In this document: positions 51,268 to 59,560 of the stretch, piece by piece
Layout of the letters: every line of letters starts with the position of its first letter
Position numbering within the stretch: position 1 is the stretch's first letter
Assembly: GCA_944376845.1 (NCBI GenBank)
Contig: CALWDZ010000005.1
Coordinates: 1-64,000 of the forward strand
Direction: 5' to 3'
Source: an uncultured Clostridia bacterium
GTDB taxonomy: Bacteria > Bacillota > Clostridia > Christensenellales > UBA1242
DNA: 64,000 nucleotides
Program-made: the position numbers and the translations under genes
The notes under the pieces: generated by a model
Database searches by the model: none
Told to the model about the DNA's origin: nothing
Seen by the model: the letters and a program-made list of their open reading frames with translations, nothing else

Positions 51268-51579
51268 CATAACATTGCTCAGACTGTCGAAAAACTGCGT
51301 GACCGAAAAAATTAAGAAAATTTTTCTTGCTTCGTTTACTGCAAAACGCTATTCAGGGGTGCCCCAAAAAGTATCTATGGAAACTTTTTGGGGAGAGGAG
51401 AAACCGAGTGCAAAGGCAATAAAAATTGCCAATTTGGCAATTTTAAGCCATAAAGCGAGAGTTTCGACGAAGTCATTTAGGTCACTAAACTCCTGCTTTT
51501 ATGCATTTTGCGAGCCTCGCCTCACTTGTTTTTCGTCAATCTGATTTATTTGTCTATACTCTGAGCAAGCATAACATTG
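51268..51579. mobile_element. long copy of the hairpin repeat element (MITE-like)
   Basis: Inverted ends TTGCTCAGA (51275-51283) and TCTGAGCAA (51560-51568), with the direct repeat CATAACATTG at 51268-51277 and 51570-51579 flanking it, as from target duplication. Internal hairpins: CCCCAAAAAGT / ACTTTTTGGGG and AAAATTGCC / GGCAATTTT. An open frame of 89 codons inside has no ribosome site and is not judged a gene. The ends are nearly the same as those of 47219-47346. Confidence 0.7.
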
Positions 51580-51607
51580 ATATGTATAATAATAACAAAC
51601 CAAAAGT

Positions 51608-51636
51608 TTGACAATATTGACATTACGATATATAAT
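51608..51636 (+). promoter_or_regulatory. dnaA promoter
   Basis: Exact -35 TTGACA (51608-51613), 17-bp spacer, exact -10 TATAAT (51631-51636). It lies just after the mobile-like repeat. Confidence 0.85.
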
Positions 51637-51652
51637 TACAATGGAGAAATAA

Positions 51653-53011
51653 ATGCAAGACTTAAAACAGATGTGGGACAATGTTCTTTCAAAACTTGAA
51701 AGTATGGTTAGTTTTGTTTCCTACGAACTTTGGATAGAAACTTTAGAGGTTTTGGACTACACTGACAAACTTATACTTGTTGCAACTTCACCAAGTGCAA
51801 AAAGGCAACTTATTAAAAACCACTCAAAAGAACTAACTGAGGCTATTGAAAGTGTTTTTGGTGAAGACACAAAATATGAAGTACTTGACCCAGAAGAGAA
51901 AGAAGAATATCTCAAAAAAAATAAACCACAAGAAAAAGTTATTGAACCTGACGACTCAAAACGCATGATGTTTAACCCAAAATACACTTTTGATAACTTT
52001 ATTGTAGGAAAAAGCAACCAGTTTTGCTATGCCGCCGCTCGTGCAGTAGCAGAAAACCCTGGACATAAATTTAACCCACTATTTATATACGGTGGAGTTG
52101 GACTTGGAAAAACTCACCTGCTCCACGCTATTGGAAATTACTTAAAACAATCAAATCCAAAACTTAAAATTGAATATGTAACGTGCGACCAATTTACAAA
52201 TGACTATATTGAATCACTTGGAACAAACAAAGAAAAAGGCTCAGTAAAAGGCACGGCACAGTTTAGAGAAAAGTATAGAAATCTTGATGTTTTGATGGTT
52301 GACGATATTCAATTCATTGCAGGCAGGACAAGTACTCAGGAAGAATTTTTCCACACATTTAATGACCTTTATCAACAAAACAAGCAAATCATCATTTCGT
52401 CAGACCGTCCACCAAAAGAAATTGAAACGCTTGCCGACAGGCTTGTAAGTAGGCTCACCAGTGGACTTATTCAAGACATTCAAATGCCAGACTTTGAAAC
52501 AAGAGTTGCAATCTTAAGGAAAAAAGCACAACTTGAGCGATACTTTATAGATGATGACGTAATTGAATTTATTGCCGAAAAAGTTGACACCAACATTCGT
52601 GAAATGGAAGGGCTTTTAAGCAAAGTGTATTTCTTTGCAACATTACTTGGCAAAAAGAGTGCATCCATTGAAGAGGCAAAAGAAGCATTTAAAGAACAAA
52701 TTGATGTAAAAAAAGAAAAACTAACACCTGAGGTTATCATTCAAACAGTTTGTGATTATTACTCAATAGGTTATAATGAAATTACTGGAAAGAAAAAGTC
52801 AAAAGAAATAGTTGAGCCAAGAATGATGGCGATTTACCTTATTAGTGATATGCTAGACATTCCCCTTGTCACCATTGGAAAACTATTCGGCGGACGTGAC
52901 CATACAACAATAATTCATTCACGCGATAAAATTACTGAACTTATGAAAAAAGACCACAAAACGAGAACAATCGTAAGCGACTTAAAGTCACAAATAAGTG
53001 AAAAATGTTGA
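51653..53011 (+). CDS. dnaA: chromosomal replication initiator protein DnaA
   Basis: 452 aa, all four domains: N-terminal domain I, a Glu/Lys-rich linker, AAA+ (GGVGLGKTHLLHA, VDDIQFIAG, sensor 2 region) and C-terminal domain IV with FGGRDHTTIIHSRDKI, which contacts the DnaA box. GGAG before the ATG. It initiates replication; candidate boxes are at 41 kb and in the dnaA-dnaN gap. Confidence 0.98.
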   Translation: MQDLKQMWDNVLSKLESMVSFVSYELWIETLEVLDYTDKLILVATSPSAKRQLIKNHSKELTEAIESVFGEDTKYEVLDPEEKEEYLKKNKPQEKVIEPDDSKRMMFNPKYTFDNFIVGKSNQFCYAAARAVAENPGHKFNPLFIYGGVGLGKTHLLHAIGNYLKQSNPKLKIEYVTCDQFTNDYIESLGTNKEKGSVKGTAQFREKYRNLDVLMVDDIQFIAGRTSTQEEFFHTFNDLYQQNKQIIISSDRPPKEIETLADRLVSRLTSGLIQDIQMPDFETRVAILRKKAQLERYFIDDDVIEFIAEKVDTNIREMEGLLSKVYFFATLLGKKSASIEEAKEAFKEQIDVKKEKLTPEVIIQTVCDYYSIGYNEITGKKKSKEIVEPRMMAIYLISDMLDIPLVTIGKLFGGRDHTTIIHSRDKITELMKKDHKTRTIVSDLKSQISEKC

Positions 53012-53205
53012 AATGTGTACAAAAAAAATTTTTTATCAACAAGTTATTCACATTTTAAAATCACAACATATGGAAATTTTGTGAAAGTATAAATTGTTTA
53101 AACACAATTTGTTGTGTGACAAAAATTTAGTAAACATATCCACAATGCCTATAAATAATACAACAATTTAAAAATAAAAAATAAAATTAAAAGGAAAAAA
53201 GAAAA
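53012..53205. other. dnaA-dnaN intergenic region, minor DnaA boxes
   Basis: One exact TTATTCACA (53044-53052) and one near box ATATCCACA (53136-53144), with AT-rich flanks. This is the usual oriC spot in Firmicutes, but it has fewer boxes than the 41-kb region. It may be a secondary site, or the bipartite partner of an origin. Confidence 0.4.
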
Positions 53206-54318
53206 ATGCAAATTTTATGTGAAGGATTGGATCTTGCTGATGCAGTGCTTAAAGTTAGTAAAGCAATTGCTGTAAAAACAACTAATCCAGTACTTGAAGG
53301 TATTAAACTTGTAGCAGAGGATGATACACTTACACTCTTTTCAACAGACCTTGAACTTTCTATTGAAAAGAAGATAAAAGCCGAAGTCAAAGAAGAAGGT
53401 TCTTGTGTTGTCCCTGGAAAGTTTTTCTCAGAGTATGTTAAAAAACTAACAAATGACAAAATTGAACTTACACTAGAAGAAAACAACGGACTAAAAATAA
53501 AATATCTTGACAGTGAAGGTTATATTCAGTGCTTTATGGAAAGCGAGTATCCAGATATAAACCTTATGGACTCACAAGAATATTTTGCAATTACAAAAAC
53601 AAATTTAAAAGAACTAATAAATAATGTTATATTCTCTGTTGCAATAGACGACTCTCGTCCAATACTTAGAGGTTGTTTACTTGAAATAGGCAAAGATGTT
53701 ATAAAAGCAGTTACAAGTGATGGTTACAGACTTAGCCTTGCAAGAAAAGTACTCACCTATTCCAATACCGAAACATCTTGCATTGTTCCAGATAAAAGTT
53801 TAAGAGAAATTTCAAAAATCTTAGATGACTCTGATGAACAAATAAATGTCTATGTCAACAAAAATTTCTTGATGGTTGACCAGGGCGACACCAAGATTAT
53901 AACAAGACTTTTAGAAGGTGAATTTTTAAATTATAAACAAATAATAATGGCATCAGCAAAGGATACAGTGATTACTGTAAATAAAGCACAAATTGTTGAT
54001 GCACTTGAAAGAGCATCACTACTTTCAAAAATAGGTCAAAACAATTTAGTCAAGTTTGACATAAAAGAAGATGTGATGCTACTTACATCAAACTCAGAGA
54101 TTGGTAATGTCAAAGAGAAGATAAGCATTGTACTTGAAGGAAAAGATTTACTCATTGCATTCAATGCTAGATACTTTTTGGAAGCATTTAGGACAATTGA
54201 TGACGAATTTGTAAAAATCAACTTCCAAGGTCCAACAAATCCTTGCACAATAACACCTGTAGACGGCGAAAAAGAAGAGTACCTGTACCTTATTTTACCT
54301 GTTCGAATGATAAATTGA
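53206..54318 (+). CDS. dnaN: DNA polymerase III beta sliding clamp
   Basis: 370 aa. Three clamp folds; ends YLILPVRMIN, matching the usual YLxLPVRx C-terminus. PTNPCTITPV is the hydrophobic pocket loop. Follows dnaA as in most bacteria. AAAGGAAAAAAG precedes the ATG. Confidence 0.97.
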   Translation: MQILCEGLDLADAVLKVSKAIAVKTTNPVLEGIKLVAEDDTLTLFSTDLELSIEKKIKAEVKEEGSCVVPGKFFSEYVKKLTNDKIELTLEENNGLKIKYLDSEGYIQCFMESEYPDINLMDSQEYFAITKTNLKELINNVIFSVAIDDSRPILRGCLLEIGKDVIKAVTSDGYRLSLARKVLTYSNTETSCIVPDKSLREISKILDDSDEQINVYVNKNFLMVDQGDTKIITRLLEGEFLNYKQIIMASAKDTVITVNKAQIVDALERASLLSKIGQNNLVKFDIKEDVMLLTSNSEIGNVKEKISIVLEGKDLLIAFNARYFLEAFRTIDDEFVKINFQGPTNPCTITPVDGEKEEYLYLILPVRMIN

Positions 54319-54347
54319 TTGACAAACTTAGTTTTGTACTTTATACT
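54319..54347 (+). promoter_or_regulatory. rpmH-rnpA promoter
   Basis: Exact -35 TTGACA (54319-54324), which starts right after the dnaN stop, 17-bp spacer, -10 TATACT (54342-54347). Confidence 0.75.
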
Positions 54348-54382
54348 AGAATAGTTTTGCAAAAGACTATTCTTGTTTTTTT
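54348..54382 (+). terminator. terminator after dnaN
   Basis: Stem AGAATAGT / ACTATTCT, then a T-run. It overlaps the start of transcription from the rpmH promoter, so it can stop dnaN read-through, while transcripts started at about 54354 would lack the left stem. Confidence 0.65.
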
Positions 54383-54432
54383 ATCCCTAACGTCTACTTG
54401 TGAAACAAAAAAGAATAGGAGGATTTTTTATT

Positions 54433-54573
54433 ATGGCTATGAAGAGAACTTACCAACCAAAAAAGAGAAGAAGACAAAAAGTCCACGGTTTTAGACAAAG
54501 AATGCGTACTCAAGGTGGAAGAAATGTTCTCAAGAGAAGAAGAAACAGAGGCAGAAAAGTTTTGGCGGCATAA
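54433..54573 (+). CDS. rpmH: 50S ribosomal protein L34
   Basis: 46 aa: [20 protein letters not shown]...[15 protein letters not shown]. All L34 signatures present; an internal ATG two codons in gives the more usual MKRTYQP start. AGGAGG lies 10 nt upstream of the first ATG. Encodes the smallest of the large-subunit proteins and begins the rpmH-rnpA-yidD-yidC-jag cluster. Confidence 0.97.
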   Translation: MAMKRTYQPKKRRRQKVHGFRQRMRTQGGRNVLKRRRNRGRKVLAA

Positions 54574-54577
54574 CTAA

Positions 54578-54925
54578 ATGATAAAGAGTGAAAATAGGCT
54601 TAGAAAAAATAAACACTTTAGGTACATTTACAAGCATGGAGAAACCAAAACATATAAAGTTTTAACAGTTACCTTTGTTGAAACAAAATTTAAAACCATA
54701 AAAGTTGGGTTTTCGGTTTCAAAAAAAATTGGAAAAAGCGTTGTTAGAAACAAAGTAAAAAGAAGACTTAGAGAAAGTTTTGTATCACTTCAAAAAAATA
54801 TAAAACCAAACAGAAATTATATTTTTACAGCAAAACAAGGTATTGAAAATTTAGACTTTCACGAAATACGACAAAATATGATGGAAATTTTAAAGAAGAA
54901 TGGACTTTATATCGAAAATAATTAA
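54578..54925 (+). CDS. rnpA: ribonuclease P protein component
   Basis: 115 aa. FSVSKKIGKSVVRNKVKRRLRE is the RNR signature; the N-terminal RLRKNKHFRYIYKHG is standard. Binds RNase P RNA and processes tRNA 5' ends. 4 bp after rpmH; its 3' end overlaps yidD by 26 bp. Confidence 0.97.
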   Translation: MIKSENRLRKNKHFRYIYKHGETKTYKVLTVTFVETKFKTIKVGFSVSKKIGKSVVRNKVKRRLRESFVSLQKNIKPNRNYIFTAKQGIENLDFHEIRQNMMEILKKNGLYIENN

Positions 54926-55184
54926 AGTTATATCCTACCCTTTTAAAATGATTTGTATATTTTTTATCAATCTATACAAGTGGTGTATATCTCCACTGCT
55001 TCCGCACACTTGTCGATATATTCCGTCTTGTTCAAAATATATGTGTATGGCAATAAAAGAGTTTGGAGTAATAAAAGGTACTTCTCTTGGAATAAAGAGA
55101 ATTTTAAGGTGTGGTCCAAAACATGAGGGTGGATATGATTTTTTGCCTCATAACATCAAGGGAGATTTTAAATGGCTAATATAA
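54900..55184 (+). CDS. yidD: membrane protein insertion efficiency factor
   Basis: 94 aa. The YidD pattern is complete: YKWCISPLLPHTCRYIPSCS and LRCGPKHEGGYDFLP. Amphipathic, sits at the inner face of the membrane and helps YidC. Overlaps rnpA (26 bp) and yidC (13 bp). Confidence 0.95.
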   Translation: MDFISKIIKVISYPFKMICIFFINLYKWCISPLLPHTCRYIPSCSKYMCMAIKEFGVIKGTSLGIKRILRCGPKHEGGYDFLPHNIKGDFKWLI

Positions 55185-56254
55185 TTTCATCGCTACTAGC
55201 GACTCAGCCAAACGGCATGTGGGAAACTATAATTACATTTTTTGAAAGCGGTATTGGAAACTTTGCAATATCTATTATTTTGCTTACACTAATTATAAAA
55301 ATAATTATGTCGCCAATAGATTTTTTCAATCGTAGAACATCTAAAAATATGGCGAAGATGCAAGCAAAAATCCAACCACAAATGGAAGCGATTAACAAAA
55401 AATACGCCAATGACCCAAACCTTAAAAATCAAAAACTTTCAGAACTTTATAAGCGCGAAAAAATAAACCCTATGGGTTCGTGCTGGGTTATGCTTTTAAA
55501 TCTTGGCTTGACACTTGCAATTTTCATCACCTTACTTAATGGTATGAATGCAATGGCAAGTTACAAAATTCAGGATCAATATGAACAACTTATGGTGGCA
55601 TACGTACAGGACTATGCTGGAGAAGAACTTAACCTTGACCAAGAAGGGCTTTCTGTTTATGAAATATGCTCACCTTTCGTGATTGAAATGAACTCTCTTG
55701 AAGATGGAGAAGAGAAAACACAAATTTTAAATAACGCAAACCAAAATGTTGTTGAAACATATGAGCAAACAAAGGAAAGTTTTTTGTGGATAGATAATAT
55801 TTGGATGGCTGATAGCCCTTTCAACAATTCTGTTCCTTCGTATAGTGAGTATGCAAATGTTGCTAGACTTTCAAATGATGAAAGAAATAATGAAGAATTT
55901 GAAAGTGTTTATGACTATATCATGAACCCACTTAGAGAAACCAGAGGAAGAACAAACGGTTACTTTATACTACTTGTAATATGTGCGGGCGTGACATTTT
56001 TAAATCAGTGGCTAGTTATTAGAAAAAATAAACAAAATAATGCTGCACAAAAAGCAGGCTGGGGTACAGCAATATTTATGACTGTGTTTATGGCTTTCTT
56101 TACCCTATTTTACACAACAATGTTTTCACTTTATATGATTACAGGTCAAATTGTCGGACTTGTAATGACTCCAATATTCGATGCAATAAATAATGCCATT
56201 GACAAGCATCAAGAGAAAAAGAGTGAGCCAAAAGATAGGTTGAAAAGAATTTAA
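55172..56254 (+). CDS. yidC: YidC/Oxa1-family membrane insertase, with a large extracellular insert
   Basis: 360 aa. TM1 (FAISIILLTLIIKIIMSPI), then the conserved cytoplasmic hairpin (MQAKIQPQMEAINKKY...PMGSCWVMLLN). TM2, then about 130 residues of acidic, soluble sequence up to ETRGRTNGYFILLVI, far longer than usual in Gram-positive YidC. The last helices and a basic tail follow. There is no lipobox Cys at the N-terminus, unlike SpoIIIJ/YidC1 of Bacillus. Inserts membrane proteins. Confidence 0.93.
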   Translation: MANIISSLLATQPNGMWETIITFFESGIGNFAISIILLTLIIKIIMSPIDFFNRRTSKNMAKMQAKIQPQMEAINKKYANDPNLKNQKLSELYKREKINPMGSCWVMLLNLGLTLAIFITLLNGMNAMASYKIQDQYEQLMVAYVQDYAGEELNLDQEGLSVYEICSPFVIEMNSLEDGEEKTQILNNANQNVVETYEQTKESFLWIDNIWMADSPFNNSVPSYSEYANVARLSNDERNNEEFESVYDYIMNPLRETRGRTNGYFILLVICAGVTFLNQWLVIRKNKQNNAAQKAGWGTAIFMTVFMAFFTLFYTTMFSLYMITGQIVGLVMTPIFDAINNAIDKHQEKKSEPKDRLKRI

Positions 56255-56283
56255 TATTTTTTAATATTTAAGGAGGAAAGTTT

Positions 56284-57135
56284 ATGCTAGAAGTAGAAGC
56301 CACAGGAAAGAACTTGGAGCAAGCCATTGCAAACGCACTTTTTGAACTTAAAGCCCCAAGAGAAGATGTAGATATAAAAATACTTGACGAAGGCGGATTT
56401 TTTAGAAAAGCAAAAGTTAGAGTTTCTATCTCCCCTGACGAAGTAGAAAAATATCAAAATCGTGAAAAGAAACGCGAAGAAATTGAAAAACTCGATGATA
56501 CCGCGCTAGAAAATAATAAAGAAGAAATATCTAGCGAAACAGGCACCGAAGATGCCGTAGAAGAAAAAATAGAACAAACAACAAGTACTAAAGAAAAAGA
56601 AGAAGAAGTTAGTACAGAAACTGTAGAAAAGGTTGAAGAAAAAGTAGAAAAACCTAAAAAAATAAAAAAAGAAGATACACGCTCTGAACTAGAACGCGCA
56701 AAACAATTTCTTGAAGGACTTTTAAATAAGTTAAGCCTAACTGCAAAAGTTGAATTTAAGGAAGAAGAAGATGCAATTTATGCAGAGATTAAAGATTATA
56801 GCGACATAATTGGTTATCGCGGAGAGGGGCTTAATGCACTGCAATATCTTTGTACAGTTTATGTAAGCAAAAATGATAGACACGCAAAGCCAATAAGGAT
56901 TGATTGCGAAGGTTATAGAAAACGCAGAGAAAGTTCACTTATTGCCCTTGCTCATCGTATGGCTAGAAAAGTGCAAAGGACACATTCAAGCGTAAAACTT
57001 GAACCAATGACTCCTCAAGAGCGAAGAATTATCCATATGGCACTTGCAGATAATGAAGAAATAGAAACTTTTTCAAAAGGCGAAGAGCCACATAGATATT
57101 TAATAATAAGAGAAAGAAAAGAACAGGCAGAATAA
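56284..57135 (+). CDS. jag: Jag/KhpB RNA-binding protein
   Basis: 283 aa. Jag_N domain (residues 1-50), a highly charged Glu/Lys linker (about 50-135), a KH domain (IIGYRGEGLNALQYL) and an R3H domain (LEPMTPQERRIIHMALADNE). With KhpA it binds RNA and affects cell division. AGGAGG before the ATG. The last gene of the yidC cluster. Confidence 0.94.
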   Translation: MLEVEATGKNLEQAIANALFELKAPREDVDIKILDEGGFFRKAKVRVSISPDEVEKYQNREKKREEIEKLDDTALENNKEEISSETGTEDAVEEKIEQTTSTKEKEEEVSTETVEKVEEKVEKPKKIKKEDTRSELERAKQFLEGLLNKLSLTAKVEFKEEEDAIYAEIKDYSDIIGYRGEGLNALQYLCTVYVSKNDRHAKPIRIDCEGYRKRRESSLIALAHRMARKVQRTHSSVKLEPMTPQERRIIHMALADNEEIETFSKGEEPHRYLIIRERKEQAE

Positions 57136-57147
57136 CCTGTTCTTTTT
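57117..57147 (+). terminator. terminator of the rpmH-jag cluster
   Basis: AAAAGAACAGG / CCTGTTCTTTTT; the left stem is the last codons of jag. Confidence 0.8.
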
Positions 57148-57181
57148 ACTCTCCCCTTGCCTATTTTAATTAAAAGATATA

Positions 57182-57210
57182 TTGGAAAAGACATAAATGC
57201 GTGGTATAAT
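57182..57210 (+). promoter_or_regulatory. promoter of the HipA-like gene, apparently leaderless
   Basis: -35 TTGGAA (57182-57187), 17-bp spacer, exact -10 TATAAT (57205-57210). The ATG at 57217 is 6 nt after the -10. Confidence 0.7.
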
Positions 57211-57216
57211 AAAAAT

Positions 57217-58173
57217 ATGTTAAAGAATGTAGGTAAATATAATAGGTTAAAACCCATAGACCTTGATAAATTCAAAACTTCAAATAAAAATATGTCAAAT
57301 ACAGGAATTTCAACAGAGTCTTATGGTAATGTATGGTTTTTATTACCAAAAGGGAGAGCAATTTTTAAGACTTTTGATGATAATATATATCCAGCAATAA
57401 GGAAAATAAGATATATAAATGAACTTGTTTGCTGTGAACTTGCTAAAATGATAAATTTACCATGTGCTGAATATGAGCCCGCCATAAAAAAAAGAGATGG
57501 AGAAATGAAGAAAGGACTTGTTAGTTACAAAGTAAACAAACCAGGGCAAAAGTTAGAAACATTATATGATGTATCTGAATATATATGTTCTTTAAATTTT
57601 AATGAAATATATCTTGGAATAAATGAACAAACAGAAGAAGAGGGTATGATTTTAGATAAAAATTTCAAATTTGACCTTTTTAAAATGATTACTTTTGATT
57701 TGTTGACAATGCAGCAAGATAGGCATTTTTGCAATATTCATGTAATTGATGATAAGAAAAATAATTTTAGAAGTTTTGCACCACTAATTGACAATGAAAT
57801 GGCATTTGGTGCTCTTACAATAAATGAATATTTAAAAAATGATATGCCTTTGGTTATACCAAATATTATAGAGGACATGGATTATACTCCATCAGTTAAA
57901 TATGTAAAAATGAACGAGGCTCATAAATACTGTCAAAATATAAGAGATTTGGTAGTATATGCAAAAGGTAGAACAAAATATTTTGAATTTTTACAGAACA
58001 CAATAAAGAATTTTGATATTAAAAAAGCGATAAAAAATGTGGAAGAAGAAGGAACAACCATTCCTGAACAATATAAAAAATATATGATTAGATTGACTGA
58101 CGAGATTAAAAGAGTTGTTGTAAATAAAATGAGAGAAATATATGCAGATAACGAAGAAGAACAATATTTATAA
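57217..58173 (+). CDS. HipA-like kinase-fold protein
   Basis: 318 aa from the ATG at 57217. AIFKTF (Lys51) could be the ATP-binding lysine. The catalytic loop QQDRHFCNIHVI (Asp168, Asn173) and the metal loop PLIDNEMAFG (Asp192) match HipA-type and PI-kinase-like folds. There is no HipA N-terminal Couple_hipA domain and no HipB-type antitoxin adjacent. It may phosphorylate protein or small molecules. It lies between jag and mnmE, where other genomes usually have nothing, so it is an insertion in a conserved block. Confidence 0.6.
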   Translation: MLKNVGKYNRLKPIDLDKFKTSNKNMSNTGISTESYGNVWFLLPKGRAIFKTFDDNIYPAIRKIRYINELVCCELAKMINLPCAEYEPAIKKRDGEMKKGLVSYKVNKPGQKLETLYDVSEYICSLNFNEIYLGINEQTEEEGMILDKNFKFDLFKMITFDLLTMQQDRHFCNIHVIDDKKNNFRSFAPLIDNEMAFGALTINEYLKNDMPLVIPNIIEDMDYTPSVKYVKMNEAHKYCQNIRDLVVYAKGRTKYFEFLQNTIKNFDIKKAIKNVEEEGTTIPEQYKKYMIRLTDEIKRVVVNKMREIYADNEEEQYL

Positions 58174-58196
58174 TTTAATAAAATATAACTAAATTA

Positions 58197-58224
58197 TTGT
58201 TATTTTTATACTTTGTGCTATAAT
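58197..58224 (+). promoter_or_regulatory. mnmE promoter, apparently leaderless
   Basis: -35 TTGTTA (58197-58202), 16-bp spacer, exact -10 TATAAT (58219-58224). The ATG at 58231 follows 6 nt later with no ribosome site. Confidence 0.7.
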
Positions 58225-58230
58225 TAAAAT

Positions 58231-59559
58231 ATGAGTACAATAGCACAGATATCAACACCACTTGGAAGTGGTGGAATTGCGATAGTAAGAATAAGTGGAG
58301 ATGACGCTCTAAGTATTGGGCGTAGTCTTTTTTATTGTAAAAAGTTGGTATATAATGACATAACCCCTAGACTTTTGTATCTTGGTGATTTTAAACTTGA
58401 TGACGCAACAGAAAAATGTATGATGGTTTATTTTAAATCCCCCTACTCTTATACTGGCGAAGATGTCGTTGAATTTCAAATACACGGCGGAGAATATTTG
58501 GCTACAAAAGTTTTGGATAAAATATTAGAAAAAGGCGCAGTCTTGGCGAAGAACGGCGAGTTTTCAAAGCGAGCATTTTTGAATGGGAAGATGTCACTTG
58601 ACGAAGCAGAAGCAACTATTGATATGATAAACGCAACAAGCGATGCCGAGTTAAAAGCATCATCAAGGCTTGCACATGGAAAACTTTTTGACGAGATAAA
58701 AAAAATTCAAGACGAGTTAAAAGATAGTCTTGCAAATTTGGAAGTCGCCCTTGATTACCCAGAACATGATGATGAAACAAAGTCGGAAGAAATTGTTAAA
58801 AATATTTTAAAAAATGCACTTAATAGACTAAAAAAATTAGATGAAACGCATGAAAGCGGAGAAAAAATAAAGTTTGGTATAGATGTTGCAATAGTTGGTA
58901 AACCAAATGTTGGGAAAAGTAGTATTTTAAATGCCTTGCTTAATGAAGACCGTGCAATTGTCACTGATATAAAAGGAACAACACGTGATACATTAAAAGA
59001 AACAGTAAATTATAAAGGACTAAAAATAAATTTCATTGATACGGCAGGAATTCGCGAAAGTGACGATGTTGTGGAAAAGATAGGAGTAGAAAAAAGTAAA
59101 AAAAGCATTGAAGAAAGCGACATTGTACTTTTTGTTCTAGATAGTAGCGAAGAAATGGACAAAGAAGATAAACAACTTGAAAATTTTATCGACCCCAAAA
59201 AGATAATTTATGTATTGAACAAAAGTGATAAAAATCAAAAACTTTATATTGATGGTGCAATATATGTAAGTGCAAAAGAAAATATAAACATAAATTCAAT
59301 ATTTGATGAAATTTTAAAAAAGACTAAACTTGACAAAATAAATTATAGTGAGTTACAAATTACGAACAGAAGGCATCACAATGCATTAAAAGAAGCCATT
59401 AAAGAAATAGAAGCAATTTTAAAAGAAAATGTTATGACACTAGACATTTTTGATATACAAATTAAAAAAATATGGAAAAAATTAGGTGAAATTACAGGAG
59501 AAACAGCAAATGAAGCGATAATTGACGAAATTTTCAGCAAATTTTGCTTAGGAAAATAG
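58231..59559 (+). CDS. mnmE: tRNA modification GTPase MnmE
   Basis: 442 aa. N-terminal TrmE domain (IAQISTPLGSGGIAIVRISG), the GTPase (GKPNVGKSS, DTAGIRE, NKSD) and the C-terminal CxGK (FCLGK). With MnmG it makes the cmnm5 modification at U34 of tRNA. Stops 1 bp before mnmG. Confidence 0.98.
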   Translation: MSTIAQISTPLGSGGIAIVRISGDDALSIGRSLFYCKKLVYNDITPRLLYLGDFKLDDATEKCMMVYFKSPYSYTGEDVVEFQIHGGEYLATKVLDKILEKGAVLAKNGEFSKRAFLNGKMSLDEAEATIDMINATSDAELKASSRLAHGKLFDEIKKIQDELKDSLANLEVALDYPEHDDETKSEEIVKNILKNALNRLKKLDETHESGEKIKFGIDVAIVGKPNVGKSSILNALLNEDRAIVTDIKGTTRDTLKETVNYKGLKINFIDTAGIRESDDVVEKIGVEKSKKSIEESDIVLFVLDSSEEMDKEDKQLENFIDPKKIIYVLNKSDKNQKLYIDGAIYVSAKENININSIFDEILKKTKLDKINYSELQITNRRHHNALKEAIKEIEAILKENVMTLDIFDIQIKKIWKKLGEITGETANEAIIDEIFSKFCLGK

Positions 59560-59560
59560 T

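Noticed and set aside
51275-51544. 89-codon plus-strand open frame
   Set aside because: It lies within the repeat element, has no ribosome site or promoter and is a translation of hairpin sequence.
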